A stretch of DNA of 64,000 nt from NCBI RefSeq assembly GCF_019599145.1, contig NZ_CP080647.1, positions 310,001-374,000 of the forward strand, given 5' to 3'. A model generated the notes under the pieces. That model did not search any database and was not told the origin of the DNA. It worked only from the letters and a program-made list of their open reading frames with translations. Position 1 is the first letter of the stretch; each line of letters opens with the position of its first letter. Source of the DNA: Streptomyces akebiae (GTDB lineage Bacteria > Actinomycetota > Actinomycetes > Streptomycetales > Streptomycetaceae). The position numbers were made by a program, and so were the translations under genes. Positions 52,482-62,839 of this stretch are shown here, piece by piece.

Positions 52482-53960
52482 ATGTCATCCACCCCACTGC
52501 GCCGCTCCCTCGGCGTGGTCGACGGCGTCGCCATCGCCGCCTCCAGCACGGCCGCCACCACCAGCATCGCCATCGGCATGGGCACGATCGCGACCATCGT
52601 CGGCCTCCAGGGGCCGGCCCTCCTGCTCCTCGCCTTCCTGCCCGTGCTCGGCATCGCCACCGCCTATGCGCGGCTCAACCGCTCGGAGCCGAACTGCGGC
52701 AACGGCTACGCCTGGGTCGGCAGGACCCTCGGACCGTGGCCCGGCTTCCTGACCGGCTGGGTCACCATCGCCGGCTCGGTCGTCTTCTGCGCCTACACCA
52801 GCGCCGTCATGGGTTCGGTCGTCCTGATCTTCGCCAACAAGGCCGGACTGAACAGCCTGGCGGGCATCGCGCTGGATCCGACGTCCACCGGCGTCAGCAC
52901 GGCCGTCGGGCTGGTGCTCCTGCTCGGCCTGACCGCCCTCGCCGTCACCGGCACCCGTGCCACCACCCGCTTCCAGTTCGCGCTGCTGGTCTTCGAGTAC
53001 GCCGTGCTCATCGCTTTCTGCGGCTGGGCCCTCGTCACCGGCGAACAGTCCTTCTCGCTGTCCTGGTTCAACCCCTTCGAGATCGCCGACGGCACCACCT
53101 TCGCCCAGGGCATGGTCCTCGCGGTGTTCTTCTTCTGGGGCTGGGACGCGGCCTTCAGCGTCACGGAGGAGACCCGGAAGCCGGGTGACGCCGCCCGGGG
53201 CGGCCTGATCGCGCTGTTCGCGATGCTGGGCCTGTTCCTCTTCGCCTCCGTCGCCTTCCAGCGGGAGATGAGCCTCGCCGAGTTGATCGAGAACGGTCCG
53301 CAGGCCCTGCCGTACCTCGGGCAGAAGCTGGCCGCCGAGCCCTGGGCCACGCTGCCCCTGATCGCCCTGATGTTCTCCGCCGCGGCCTCGGTGCAGTCCA
53401 CGCTCATCCCGACGGCACGCGGGCTGCTCGCGATGGGCCGGGACCGCACGATGGGCCCGCTGTGGACCCGGGTCCACCCGCGCTACGGCACCCCCGCCGC
53501 CGGCACGGTCGTCGTCCTGGCCGTCGCGGCCTCGATCGCCCTGCTGGCCGTCGCCCTGCCCCGGCTGAGCGACATGCTGCTGGCCGCCGTCAACGCCATC
53601 GGCCTGCTCGTCGCCCTGTACTACGGCCTCACCGCGCTCGCGTGCGCCGTCCGCTTCCGTTCCGCCCGGCACGAGGGGGTGCGCGCGGCGGTGCTCGCCG
53701 TGGGTGTGCCCGCCGTGTCCGGACTGATCCTGCTCGGCCTCGGCGGCTACCTCGGATACTCCTACCTGACGATGAGCGACCACTTCGAACTGAGCCCGGA
53801 CAACGGGTGGTTCATGTTCTCGCTGCCCGCCGTCATCGTCCTGGTGGGTCTCGGGATGGCGGCCGTCGCCAAGTACGTCCGCCGGTCGCCGTACTTCGCC
53901 ACGGGACGCGGCACCGACGCCGAGGCCATCACCCTGCCCATGGACCGCACGCCCGTCTGA
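52482..53960 (+). CDS. APC-family amino acid/amine permease
   Basis: 492 residues with about 12 membrane segments. The first helix (GVVDGVAIAASSTAATTSIA) and NCGNGYAWVGRTLGPWPGF are typical of the amino acid-polyamine-organocation superfamily; HIS-less C-terminal end is cytoplasmic. ATG 52482 follows GAGGAG. Coexpressed with the amidohydrolase 100 bp downstream, so it probably imports that enzyme's substrate. Confidence 0.87.
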   Translation: MSSTPLRRSLGVVDGVAIAASSTAATTSIAIGMGTIATIVGLQGPALLLLAFLPVLGIATAYARLNRSEPNCGNGYAWVGRTLGPWPGFLTGWVTIAGSVVFCAYTSAVMGSVVLIFANKAGLNSLAGIALDPTSTGVSTAVGLVLLLGLTALAVTGTRATTRFQFALLVFEYAVLIAFCGWALVTGEQSFSLSWFNPFEIADGTTFAQGMVLAVFFFWGWDAAFSVTEETRKPGDAARGGLIALFAMLGLFLFASVAFQREMSLAELIENGPQALPYLGQKLAAEPWATLPLIALMFSAAASVQSTLIPTARGLLAMGRDRTMGPLWTRVHPRYGTPAAGTVVVLAVAASIALLAVALPRLSDMLLAAVNAIGLLVALYYGLTALACAVRFRSARHEGVRAAVLAVGVPAVSGLILLGLGGYLGYSYLTMSDHFELSPDNGWFMFSLPAVIVLVGLGMAAVAKYVRRSPYFATGRGTDAEAITLPMDRTPV

Positions 53961-54061
53961 CCGCCCGCGCCCGTCCGACCCGCACGCCCCGTCCGACCCG
54001 CGTGCTCGTCCGACCCGCGCGCCCCTCCGCCGCCCCTCCATCGCCCAGGGAGTTCTTCCGC

Positions 54062-55729
54062 ATGCCCCAGTCCCAGGTCACGGGCCCCGCCGACCTCGTC
54101 CTCACCGGCGGGCCCGTCCACACCGTCGATCCCGCACGCAGCCGCGCCACCTCCGTGGCCGTGCACGGCGGACGGATCACGGCCGTCGGCCACGACGAGG
54201 TGCACGCCCTCATCGGGCCCGGCACCGAGGTCGTCGACCTCACCGGGAAGCTGCTGCTGCCCGGCTTCCAGGACGCCCACGTCCATCCGCAGGGCGCGGG
54301 CCTGGAACTGGGCCTGTGCCACCTCGCCGACACCGTCGACCCCGCCGAGTACCTGCGGCGGATCCGGGCGTACGCCGACGAGCACCCGCACATCGAGTGG
54401 ATCACCGGCGGCGGCTGGTCCCTGGAGGCCTTCCCCGGCGGCGCCCCCACCGCCGCCGCGCTCGACGCGATCGTCCCCGACCGGCCCGTCTTCCTGCCCA
54501 ACCGCGACCACCACGGCGCCTGGGTCAACACCCGGGCCCTGGAGCTGGCCGGGATCGACGCCCACACCCCCGATCCCGCCGACGGCCGTATCGAACGCGC
54601 CGCCGACGGCCGCCCGACCGGGATGCTCCAGGAGGGCGCCGTCCATCTCGTCGGCCGGCTGGTGCCCGAGCCGACCCCCGAGGAACAGCTGGCCGCCCTG
54701 CTGCGCGCCCAGGCCGTGCTGCACTCCCACGGGGTCACCGCCTGGCAGGACGCCATCGTCGGCGCGTACGCCAACATGACCGACCCCGCACCCTCGTACC
54801 GCGCGGCCCTGGACCGGGGGCTCCTCACCGCCCGCGTCGTCGGCGCCCTGTGGTGGGACCGGGAGCGCGGCGCCGAGCAGATCCCCGAACTGCTCGCGCG
54901 GCGCGCGGAGTTGAGCGTGGACCGGTTCCGCGCCGGCACAGTGAAGATCATGCAGGACGGCATAGCCGAGAACCACACGGCCGCGATGCTCGACCCCTAT
55001 CTCACCGGCTGCGGGTGCGCCTCGGACGGCAGCGGCATCAGCTTCGTCGAACCGGGCGAGCTGAAGAAGTACGTCACCGAACTCGACGCGCTCGGTTTCC
55101 AGGTGCACTTCCACGCCCTCGGCGACCGCGCGGTGCGCGAGGCGCTCGACGCCGTGGAGGCCGCCCGCGCCGCCAACGGTCATCGCGACACCCGCCACCA
55201 TCTGGCGCACCTCCAGGTCGTGCACCCCGACGACGTACGACGGTTCCGGGCGCTCGGTGCCACCGCCAACCTCCAGATGCTGTGGGCCGCCCACGAACCC
55301 CAGATGGACGAGCTCACCCTGCCGTTCCTCGGCCCCGAACGCGGCGCCCGGCAGTACCCGTTCGGCGATCTGCTGCGGTCCGGGGCCACGCTCGCGGCGG
55401 GCAGCGACTGGCCGGTCAGCAGCCCCGACCCGCTCCAGGCCGTGCACGTCGCCGTCAACCGCGTCTCACCGGACGCTCCCGAGGGCACTCCGGAGTTCCT
55501 GCCCGGACAGCGCCTCGACCTCGGCACCGCCCTCGCCGCGTACACGGCGGGCAGCGCCTACGCCAACCACCTCGACGCCCTGACCGGCAGCATCACCGTG
55601 GGCAAGGCGGCCGATCTGGTCGTCCTCGACCGTGACCCGTTCGCGCGCCCGGCCGACGAGATCGCGGCCACCCGGGTCCTGCAGACCTTCGTGGACGGAG
55701 CACGCGTCCACGCGGCACCCGACGCGTGA
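54062..55729 (+). CDS. Amidohydrolase family 3 protein (YtcJ-like)
   Basis: 555 residues. The metal-binding HxH is in GFQDAHVHPQGAG near residue 78; later ligands are in FHALGDRAVREA and RHHLAHLQVV; the late aspartate is in GSDWPVSSPDPLQA. ATG 54062 with a purine-rich region (AGGGAG) upstream. Members hydrolyse varied amides or cyclic compounds; the neighbour permease suggests an imported small amine or amide. Confidence 0.88.
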   Translation: MPQSQVTGPADLVLTGGPVHTVDPARSRATSVAVHGGRITAVGHDEVHALIGPGTEVVDLTGKLLLPGFQDAHVHPQGAGLELGLCHLADTVDPAEYLRRIRAYADEHPHIEWITGGGWSLEAFPGGAPTAAALDAIVPDRPVFLPNRDHHGAWVNTRALELAGIDAHTPDPADGRIERAADGRPTGMLQEGAVHLVGRLVPEPTPEEQLAALLRAQAVLHSHGVTAWQDAIVGAYANMTDPAPSYRAALDRGLLTARVVGALWWDRERGAEQIPELLARRAELSVDRFRAGTVKIMQDGIAENHTAAMLDPYLTGCGCASDGSGISFVEPGELKKYVTELDALGFQVHFHALGDRAVREALDAVEAARAANGHRDTRHHLAHLQVVHPDDVRRFRALGATANLQMLWAAHEPQMDELTLPFLGPERGARQYPFGDLLRSGATLAAGSDWPVSSPDPLQAVHVAVNRVSPDAPEGTPEFLPGQRLDLGTALAAYTAGSAYANHLDALTGSITVGKAADLVVLDRDPFARPADEIAATRVLQTFVDGARVHAAPDA

Positions 55730-55824
55730 CGGCCCCGACCCCCGAGGACCCGCGCCCCACGGCTTCCGGGGCGTAGGTCCGGCCGCACGGATCCATGCCC
55801 GACCCCTTGACGGCAGTCGTGTGA

Positions 55825-55846
55825 CTGCGTAGACATGACTACGCAG
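55825..55846. promoter_or_regulatory. Inverted repeat before the sugar-operon LacI gene
   Basis: CTGCGTAG arms around ACATGA form a 22-bp inverted repeat, about 75 bp before the LacI start. A further GACTGCG/CGCAGTC pair surrounds it. Confidence 0.5.
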
Positions 55847-55917
55847 ACATGACAGCGCAGTCAGAAGGGCGATGTCTGACATCATGGGGTCGGTTCGTGC
55901 GGTCACCGGGAGGCATC

Positions 55918-57057
55918 ATGACGCGAGGTACAGGGCGGGGCGGGAGCCCTGCGGCGCCGAGCAGCACGGATGTGGCACGGCTGGCCGGGGTGTCGCAGAA
56001 GACCGTGTCGAGGGTCTTCAACGACGAACCGTACGTCTCCGCCGACGTGCGCCGACGCGTCTCGGAGGCCGCGGAACGGCTCGGTTACCGGCGCAACAAC
56101 GCCGCCCGGGCGCTGGCCTCCGGGCGGACCCGCTCCATCGGGGTGGTGACGCTGGGAACGGCCCTGTACGGGCCGGCCTCGCTGCTCATGGGCGTCGAGC
56201 GGGTCGTCCGGGACACGGGTTACGCGCTCCGCGTGGTCAACACGATGGAAGGCGACCCGGCCGGGATCGCCGGTGCCGTGGACTCACTGCTCGACCAGGG
56301 AGTGGACGGCATCGTCATCTCCGAGCCGATCGACGAGGCGGGCGGGAACGGGGACATGGCTCCGCGGGTCGGCGTGCCGGTGCTGGTCATCGGCGCCCCA
56401 CCGTTCGTCACCGCGCCCGCGGTGCTGAACGCGGGTGACGGCGCCGACCTGATGGCACGTACCGCCACCGAGCACCTGCTGGCGCTGGGCCACACGACGG
56501 TCCACCATCTCGCGGGCCCGCAGCGGTGGTACGCCGCCCGGGACCGTCTGGAGGGATGGCGGGCGACCCTCACGGCACACGGGAAGGACGTGCCCGAGGT
56601 CGTCACGGGTGACTGGTCGGCCGCGTCCGGCTACACGGCCGGACGCGCGCTGGCCGAGGACGGGGACGTCACCGCCGTCTTCTCCGCCAACGACGACATG
56701 GCGATCGGTCTGGTCCGCGCGCTGACGGAGGCCGGACGCCGGGTGCCCGAGGACGTCAGCGTCGTCGGATTCGACGACATCCCGGTCGCCGCCTATGTGA
56801 CTCCTCCCCTGACCACGGTGCGACAGCCGTTCGACGCCGTGGCGCAGGAAGGGCTCAAGCGGCTCGTGCACGCCATCGAGAACCCCGACGCGGACCCACT
56901 GCCGCCGAGCGACCCCCCCATCGACCTGGTCGTCCGCGCCTCGACCGCGCCACCACCGAGCCGGACGACCCCGGCTCGCGGCCGGCGCACCCCAGCACGC
57001 CGCCAAGGGGGCACCCCCGCCGCCGCCCGTCCGGGAGGAGGAGCCCCACAGCACTGA
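55918..57057 (+). CDS. LacI-family regulator of the GH42 sugar operon
   Basis: 379 residues. Helix-turn-helix TDVARLAGVSQKTVSRVFN near residue 20, then the effector domain with VFSANDDMAIGLVRAL and GFDDIPVAAYVTPPLTTVRQP. The last 35 residues are a Pro/Arg/Gly-rich tail not usual for the family. ATG 55918 is the best start (GGGAGG upstream). Same strand as the following transporter operon. Confidence 0.88.
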   Translation: MTRGTGRGGSPAAPSSTDVARLAGVSQKTVSRVFNDEPYVSADVRRRVSEAAERLGYRRNNAARALASGRTRSIGVVTLGTALYGPASLLMGVERVVRDTGYALRVVNTMEGDPAGIAGAVDSLLDQGVDGIVISEPIDEAGGNGDMAPRVGVPVLVIGAPPFVTAPAVLNAGDGADLMARTATEHLLALGHTTVHHLAGPQRWYAARDRLEGWRATLTAHGKDVPEVVTGDWSAASGYTAGRALAEDGDVTAVFSANDDMAIGLVRALTEAGRRVPEDVSVVGFDDIPVAAYVTPPLTTVRQPFDAVAQEGLKRLVHAIENPDADPLPPSDPPIDLVVRASTAPPPSRTTPARGRRTPARRQGGTPAAARPGGGAPQH

Positions 57058-57394
57058 AGACCCCCTCGCCCGCCCGGACATCACCGTCACGGCCGGCGCG
57101 TGACCCCGACAACGAGCCGCCGTACCCGTCACGCCCCCGTCGCTCCCGCGCACCCCTCACGCACTCGCCGTAGGGCCGCCCCCGTCACCCGCGGCGTGTC
57201 CTGAACCAGGTTCACGCGTCCGCCCCGGGTATCGACGCTCCCCCGCTCCCCCGCTCCCCCGCTCCCGACCAAGTCGGTCAGCCGCGCCGGGGCGCGTCGC
57301 GTCGCGCCCCGACAGCCCCACACACCTCCCGCACGTCTCCGTACGTCCGTCTCGGGCGTGCCGCCATCACCCTCGCCACCAGCCGGAGTTCACC
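57058..57394. other. Intergenic region before the sugar transporter operon
   Basis: 337 bp without a gene. A C-rich run CCCCCGCTCCCCCGCTCCC (near 57240-57263) is low complexity. The palindrome TGAACCAGGTTCA (57202-57214) is a possible LacI operator. Confidence 0.55.
57202..57214. promoter_or_regulatory. Candidate operator of the sugar ABC operon
   Basis: TGAACCAGGTTCA is a 13-bp perfect palindrome (odd centre), 181 bp before the binding-protein gene and the only good palindrome I find there. Confidence 0.4.
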
Positions 57395-58789
57395 ATGCCC
57401 AGAAACGCGTTCACAGCCGCCTCCTCCTCCCCCATGAGCCGTCGGCTGTTCCTCACCACCACGGGTGCCCTGTCGCTCGGGGCGGCCCTGACCGCCTGCG
57501 GCGGCGGTGACTCCTCCGGCTCCTCCGGCTCGGCCGCGCCCGTCAGCAAGGCCGACATCGACAAGGCGATGAAGACGCCGACCGAGCTGACGTTCTGGAC
57601 CTGGGTCCCGAACATCGCCAAGGAGATCGCGCTCTTCGAGAAGAAGTACCCGGCCGTCAAGGTCAAGGTCGTCAACGCCGGTCAGGGCACCCCGCAGTAC
57701 ACCAAGCTGCGCACGGCGCTGAAGGCCGGCAGCGGCGCCCCGGACATGGTGCAGATGGAGTACCAGGCGATCCCGACGTTCACCATCACCGACAGCCTGC
57801 TGGATCTGCGCCCGTACGGGGCCGCCGAGTTGAAGGACCGGTTCGTCGACTGGACGTGGGGTCAGGTCAGTGGCGCCAAGGGCGAGGTGTGGGCGATCCC
57901 GCAGGACACGGGCCCCATGGGTCTGCTGTACCGCGAGGACATCTTCGACAAGCACGGCATCGACGTGCCGGGCACCTGGGACGAGTTCGCCGAGGCCGCG
58001 CGCAAGCTGCACAAGGCCGACCCCGACGTCTACCTCACCAACCTCGCGGCCAACCAGCCCGCCGCCTGGCACGGACTGCTCTGGCAGGCCGGCGCCAAGC
58101 CGTACGCCACCTCCGGCAAGAGCGACATCACCATCAGCGTCGACGACGCCGTCTCCCGGAAGCTCGGCGCCTACTGGGGCGGGCTGGCGAAGGAGGGCGT
58201 GATCAGCGTCGACCCGGACTTCACCGACGGGTGGTACGCCGGCCTGAACAAGGGCAAGTACGCCACCTGGATCACCGCGGCCTGGGGCCCCGCCTTCCTC
58301 TCCGGCTCCGCCAAGGCCACCGCCGGCAAGTGGCGCGCGGCCCCGCTCCCCCAGTGGGACGCGGCCAAGCCCAACGCGGGCAACTGGGGCGGCTCGACCA
58401 CCGCCGTCATCCGCTCCACCAAGAACCCCGTCGCGGCGGCCGTGTTCGCGCAGTTCCTCAACAGCGACCCGGCCACCGCCAAGATGTTCGCCACCGAGCA
58501 GTTCTTCTTCCCGGCGACCAAGGCCCTGCTCACCGACCAGGAGTTCGTGTCGGACGCGCCGTCCTTCTACGGCGGCCAGAAGGTCAACCAGGTCTTCGCC
58601 GACATCAGCGCCACCGTCGACCCCTCCTTCCAGTGGCCGCCGTTCCTCGACCAGGCGGCGACCGACTGGACCGAGACCGTCGGCAAGTCCCTCGCCGACA
58701 AGTCCGACACGGTCGCCGCCCTCGGCACCTGGCAGTCACGGATGACCACGTACGCCAAGAACCAGGGCTTCACCGTCAAGGGGAGCTGA
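57395..58789 (+). CDS. Sugar ABC transporter substrate-binding lipoprotein
   Basis: 464-residue family 1 binding protein. The signal has both twin arginines (SRRLFLTTTGALSLG) and a lipobox LTAC, so it is probably a Tat-exported lipoprotein. TFWTWVPNIAKEIALFEKKY and the hinge regions are typical of CUT1 oligosaccharide binders. First gene of the transporter-GH42 operon. Confidence 0.92.
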   Translation: MPRNAFTAASSSPMSRRLFLTTTGALSLGAALTACGGGDSSGSSGSAAPVSKADIDKAMKTPTELTFWTWVPNIAKEIALFEKKYPAVKVKVVNAGQGTPQYTKLRTALKAGSGAPDMVQMEYQAIPTFTITDSLLDLRPYGAAELKDRFVDWTWGQVSGAKGEVWAIPQDTGPMGLLYREDIFDKHGIDVPGTWDEFAEAARKLHKADPDVYLTNLAANQPAAWHGLLWQAGAKPYATSGKSDITISVDDAVSRKLGAYWGGLAKEGVISVDPDFTDGWYAGLNKGKYATWITAAWGPAFLSGSAKATAGKWRAAPLPQWDAAKPNAGNWGGSTTAVIRSTKNPVAAAVFAQFLNSDPATAKMFATEQFFFPATKALLTDQEFVSDAPSFYGGQKVNQVFADISATVDPSFQWPPFLDQAATDWTETVGKSLADKSDTVAALGTWQSRMTTYAKNQGFTVKGS

Positions 58790-58790
58790 C

Positions 58791-59711
58791 ATGGCCGTCA
58801 CCACCCCGTCCACCGCCGAGGACCGCTCCCGGCCGGGCCGCCCGCGCCGCCACCGTTCGGCCGGACCGCTCTTCGTCGCACCGTTCCTGGTGCTGTTCCT
58901 GCTGCTCTTCCTCGCCCCGCTCGGGTACGCCGCCTACCTGAGCCTCTTCCAGACCCGTCTGATCGGCGGGACGGTCTTCGTCGGCCTCGACAACTACGCC
59001 CAGGCCCTCGGCGACTCCCAGTTCCTGCACGGAGTCGGCCGGGTGGCGCTGTTCTTCGTGGTCCAGGTCCCCGTGATGCTGCTGCTCGCCCTGCTGTTCG
59101 CGCTCGCGCTCGACAGCGGTCTGCTGCGTCTCTCCCGGGTGATCCGGCTGGGCATCTTCGTCCCGTACGCCGTGCCCAGCGTGGTCGCCGCGCTCATGTG
59201 GGGCTATCTCTACGGCCCGGACTTCGGGCCGTTCGCCCAGCTGAGCCGGAACCTGGACCTGCCGGCCCCGCACTTCCTCAGTGAGGGCTGGATGCTCGGC
59301 AGTCTGGCGAACATCGTCACCTGGGAGTTCGTCGGCTACAACATGATCATCCTCTACGCCGCCCTGCGCACCGTCCCGCACGAGTTGTACGAGGCGGCCG
59401 CGATGGACGGCGCCGGGGCCTGGCGCATCGCCTGGTCGATCAAACTCCCCGCGCTCCGCCCGGCGTTGCTGCTCACCCTGCTGTTCTCCGTGATCGGCAG
59501 CTTCCAGCTGTTCAACGAGCCGAACCTGCTGATGAAGATCGCCCCCGACGTCATCAGCAGCTCCTACACCGCCAACCTCTACGCCTACTCCCTCGCCTTC
59601 ACCGGCCAGCAGGTCAACTACGCGGCCACGGTGTCCTTCCTCCTCGGCCTGGTCATCGTGATCGCCTCCTACGGAGTCCTGCTCACCGCGAACCGCAGGA
59701 GGACCCCGTGA
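58791..59711 (+). CDS. Sugar ABC transporter permease, MalF type
   Basis: 306 residues, six predicted membrane helices and the coupling motif YEAAAMDGAGAWRIAWSIKLP near residue 200. It follows the lipoprotein by 1 bp and overlaps the next permease by 4 bp. Confidence 0.94.
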   Translation: MAVTTPSTAEDRSRPGRPRRHRSAGPLFVAPFLVLFLLLFLAPLGYAAYLSLFQTRLIGGTVFVGLDNYAQALGDSQFLHGVGRVALFFVVQVPVMLLLALLFALALDSGLLRLSRVIRLGIFVPYAVPSVVAALMWGYLYGPDFGPFAQLSRNLDLPAPHFLSEGWMLGSLANIVTWEFVGYNMIILYAALRTVPHELYEAAAMDGAGAWRIAWSIKLPALRPALLLTLLFSVIGSFQLFNEPNLLMKIAPDVISSSYTANLYAYSLAFTGQQVNYAATVSFLLGLVIVIASYGVLLTANRRRTP

Positions 59712-60637
59712 CCACGACGATCCCCGCGCCCCCGGTGACCAGGACCGCCAAGAAGCCGGCACGCCTCACCCACCGCAGGGCGAGCCCGGCCCGCCGCAGC
59801 ACCCCGCTCACGATCGCCATGCTGGCGGCCCTCGCCTACTTCCTGCTGCCCCTGTTCTGGCTGCTGATCGCTTCGACCAAGAGCACCCAGGACCTGTTCA
59901 ACAGCTTCGGTCTGTGGTTCTCCGACGCCCCGCAGCTGCTGACGAACACCAAGGAGACGTTCACCCAGGACGACGGCGTCTTCGTGCGCTGGCTGCTCAA
60001 CACGGTCATGTACGCGGGAGTCAGCGCGGTCGGGGCCGCGCTGCTCGCGGCGGCGGCCGGGTACGGGTTCGCCAAGTTCCGGTTCCGCGGCGACCGGGCC
60101 GCCTTCAACCTGATCCTCGGCGCCGTCATGGTCCCGACCACCGCGCTGGCCATCCCGACCTATCTGCTGTTCGCGCAGGCGGGTCTGGCCAACACCCCGT
60201 GGGCGATCATCCTGCCGTCCCTCGTCAACCCGTTCGGCCTGTACCTGATGCGCGTCTACGCCGCGGACTCCGTCCCCGACAGCATCCTGGAGGCCGCCCG
60301 GATCGACGGTGCCGGAGAGGCCCGGATCTTCTTCCGGATCGCCCTGCGGCTGATGGCTCCCGGAGTGGTGACGGTGCTGCTGTTCACGCTGGTGGCGACC
60401 TGGAACAACTACTTCCTGCCACTGATCATGCTCAACGACCCCGACCTGTACCCGATCACCGTGGGCCTGGCCTCCTGGGCCGCGCAGGCCCAGAACGGCG
60501 GGGCTGGCGCCAGCAGCGACATGCTCGCGCTGGTCGTGACCGGTTCCCTGATCTCGATCGTCCCGCTGGTCGTGGCGTTCCTGATGCTGCAGCGCTACTG
60601 GCAGAGCGGCCTGGCCACCGGCGGGGTCAAACAGTAG
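59708..60637 (+). CDS. Sugar ABC transporter permease, MalG type
   Basis: 309 residues. Coupling motif LEAARIDGAGEARIFFRIALR near residue 196 and the typical TWNNYFLPLIML segment. GTG 59708 overlaps the preceding gene. No ATPase is encoded here; Streptomyces often use a shared MsiK for such systems. Confidence 0.94.
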   Translation: MTTTIPAPPVTRTAKKPARLTHRRASPARRSTPLTIAMLAALAYFLLPLFWLLIASTKSTQDLFNSFGLWFSDAPQLLTNTKETFTQDDGVFVRWLLNTVMYAGVSAVGAALLAAAAGYGFAKFRFRGDRAAFNLILGAVMVPTTALAIPTYLLFAQAGLANTPWAIILPSLVNPFGLYLMRVYAADSVPDSILEAARIDGAGEARIFFRIALRLMAPGVVTVLLFTLVATWNNYFLPLIMLNDPDLYPITVGLASWAAQAQNGGAGASSDMLALVVTGSLISIVPLVVAFLMLQRYWQSGLATGGVKQ

Positions 60638-60692
60638 GGCCACCGCCCTCGTAGCACTCCCCCCCCACCCTTTCTCTCGGAGGTTTCCCTTC

Positions 60693-62831
60693 ATGGCGGC
60701 TCTGCCTGCCCGCGTCCTGTTCGGCGCCGCGTACTACCACGAATACCAGCCGTACGAACGGCCCGCCGAGCGGCTCAAGACCGACCTGGACCTGATGGCC
60801 GACGCCCATGTGACCGTGATCCGGGTCGGTGAGTCGGTGTGGTCCACGTGGGAGCCGGAGAACGGGACGTTCGATCTCGACTGGCTCCAGCCGGTCCTGG
60901 ACGGCGCCCACGAGCGCGGCATCTCCGTCGTGCTCGGCACCCCGACGTACGCCGTACCGCCGTGGCTGGCCCGCCAGTACCCGGAGATCACGGGCGAGCG
61001 GCGCACCGGCGAGCGCATCGGCTGGGGCGCCCGCCAGGAGGTGGACTTCACCCACCCGGCGTTCCGCTTCCACGCCGAACGGATCATCCGCAAGGTGGTG
61101 GCCCGGTACGCCGACCACCCCGCCGTCATCGGCTTCCAGGTCGACAACGAGCCCGGTCTGCACCTCTTCCACAACCACGGCGTCTTCCAGCGCTTCGTGG
61201 ACCACCTGCGCGCGAAGTACGGCGACGTGGAGACCCTCAACCGGGAGTGGGGGCTCGTCTACTGGTCGCACCGGCTGTCGACGTGGGCCGACCTGTGGAC
61301 CCCGGACGGCAACGAACAGCCCCAGTACGACGTCGCCTGGCGGGAGTTCCAGGCCCGGCAGGTCACCGAGTTCATCGGCTGGCAGGCCGACCTCGTGCGC
61401 GAGTACGCCCGGCCCGAGCAGTTCGTCACCACCTGCATCTCCTACACCCGCCAGGGCGTGGAGGACGACGAGCTGAGCGCGCGTCTCGACGTCGCCTCGG
61501 GCAACCCGTACTACGACATGCAGGACGGCCTGCTGCTGCCCGACCCCACGCCCGACGGTCATGAGCAGAAGTGGAAGACGACCGGGGTGTGGGCGCTGTA
61601 CCAGACCGCCGACTGGATGTTCTCCTCGCGCCAGGAGCCGTTCCTCGTCACCGAGACCAACGCCGGCTCGATCGGCATGGCCTGGGACAACCGCCCCGGC
61701 TACGACGGACAGTGGCGGCAGGCGGCCTGGGCGCTCGTCTCGCGCGGCGCGCGCATGATCGAGTACTGGCACTGGCACACCCTGCACTTCGGCGCCGAGA
61801 CCTACTGGGGCGGCATCCTCCCGCACACCGGGCAGCCCGGCCGTACGTACGCCGAACTCGCCCGTCTCGGCGCGGAGTTCGAGGCGGCCGGTCCGCTCGT
61901 CGCCGGACTCGAACCGGACGCCGACATCACCCTGGTGTACTCGACGCCCAGCAAGTGGCTGATGCAGAAGTACCCGCCGCTCTCCGCACCGGACGGCGAA
62001 CCGGACCCCGCCGCCTACCACCGGATCTTCGACCCGTTCTACCGGGGTGCCTTCGACGCGGGACGCCAGGTCCGGATCGTCCACGCCCGGCAACTGCACG
62101 ACCCGAGCGGGGAGCGGGAGGGCCTGTCACCGGAGGAGGCCGTCCGCCGCCATCCGGTCCTGGTCGTCCCGGCGCTGTATCTCGCCGCCGACGCCACCCT
62201 CGACTGGTTCGCCGCGTACGCCGAGGCCGGTGGCCATCTGGTGCTGAGCCCGCGCACCGGGTACGCCGACCACGAGGCCCGGGCCCGTACCGAACCGGCC
62301 CCCGGGCGGCTGGCGGAGGCGGCCGGCGTCCACTACGACGAGTTCAGCAACCTGACGGGCGAGATCCCGGTGCGCCCGACGCCCGACAGCCCGCTCCGGC
62401 TGTCGGAGGGCGCGGCGGCGACGCGCTGGGCGGACGGGCTCACCGTCGACGACGCCGAGGTGCTGGCCGCGTACGACCACCCGCACTTCGGCCGCTGGCC
62501 CGCGCTCACCACGCGTGGGCACGGTGCGGGGCGGATCACGTACGTCGGTACGGTGCCCGACCGTCGCCTCGGGCGCGCGCTGGCCGAGTGGCTGGCGCCG
62601 GCCGCACGCCACGGCTGGGCGGACCTGCCGGAGTCGGTCACCGCGACCACCGGCACGGCCGAGGACGGGCGGCGCGTCCACATCGTCCACAACTGGAGCT
62701 GGGAGCCCGCGAGCGTCCCGGCCCCGATCGACCTCACCGACGCGCTGGACGGCACGTCCGTCGCGGCGGGCACGGCGGTGGAACTCGGCCCGTGGGACGT
62801 ACGGGTCTTCGTCGCCGACGACCTCGACTAG
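60693..62831 (+). CDS. Beta-galactosidase, GH42
   Basis: 712-residue intracellular glycosidase (no signal). The acid/base Glu is in FQVDNEPGLHLF near residue 150, and the nucleophile Glu in FLVTETNAGSIG near residue 320. The N-terminal GAAYYHEYQPYERP is the GH42 barrel start; the middle and C-terminal trimerisation and beta domains follow. It should hydrolyse galactosides brought in by the transporter just upstream. Confidence 0.93.
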   Translation: MAALPARVLFGAAYYHEYQPYERPAERLKTDLDLMADAHVTVIRVGESVWSTWEPENGTFDLDWLQPVLDGAHERGISVVLGTPTYAVPPWLARQYPEITGERRTGERIGWGARQEVDFTHPAFRFHAERIIRKVVARYADHPAVIGFQVDNEPGLHLFHNHGVFQRFVDHLRAKYGDVETLNREWGLVYWSHRLSTWADLWTPDGNEQPQYDVAWREFQARQVTEFIGWQADLVREYARPEQFVTTCISYTRQGVEDDELSARLDVASGNPYYDMQDGLLLPDPTPDGHEQKWKTTGVWALYQTADWMFSSRQEPFLVTETNAGSIGMAWDNRPGYDGQWRQAAWALVSRGARMIEYWHWHTLHFGAETYWGGILPHTGQPGRTYAELARLGAEFEAAGPLVAGLEPDADITLVYSTPSKWLMQKYPPLSAPDGEPDPAAYHRIFDPFYRGAFDAGRQVRIVHARQLHDPSGEREGLSPEEAVRRHPVLVVPALYLAADATLDWFAAYAEAGGHLVLSPRTGYADHEARARTEPAPGRLAEAAGVHYDEFSNLTGEIPVRPTPDSPLRLSEGAAATRWADGLTVDDAEVLAAYDHPHFGRWPALTTRGHGAGRITYVGTVPDRRLGRALAEWLAPAARHGWADLPESVTATTGTAEDGRRVHIVHNWSWEPASVPAPIDLTDALDGTSVAAGTAVELGPWDVRVFVADDLD

Positions 62832-62839
62832 GAGAAGCC

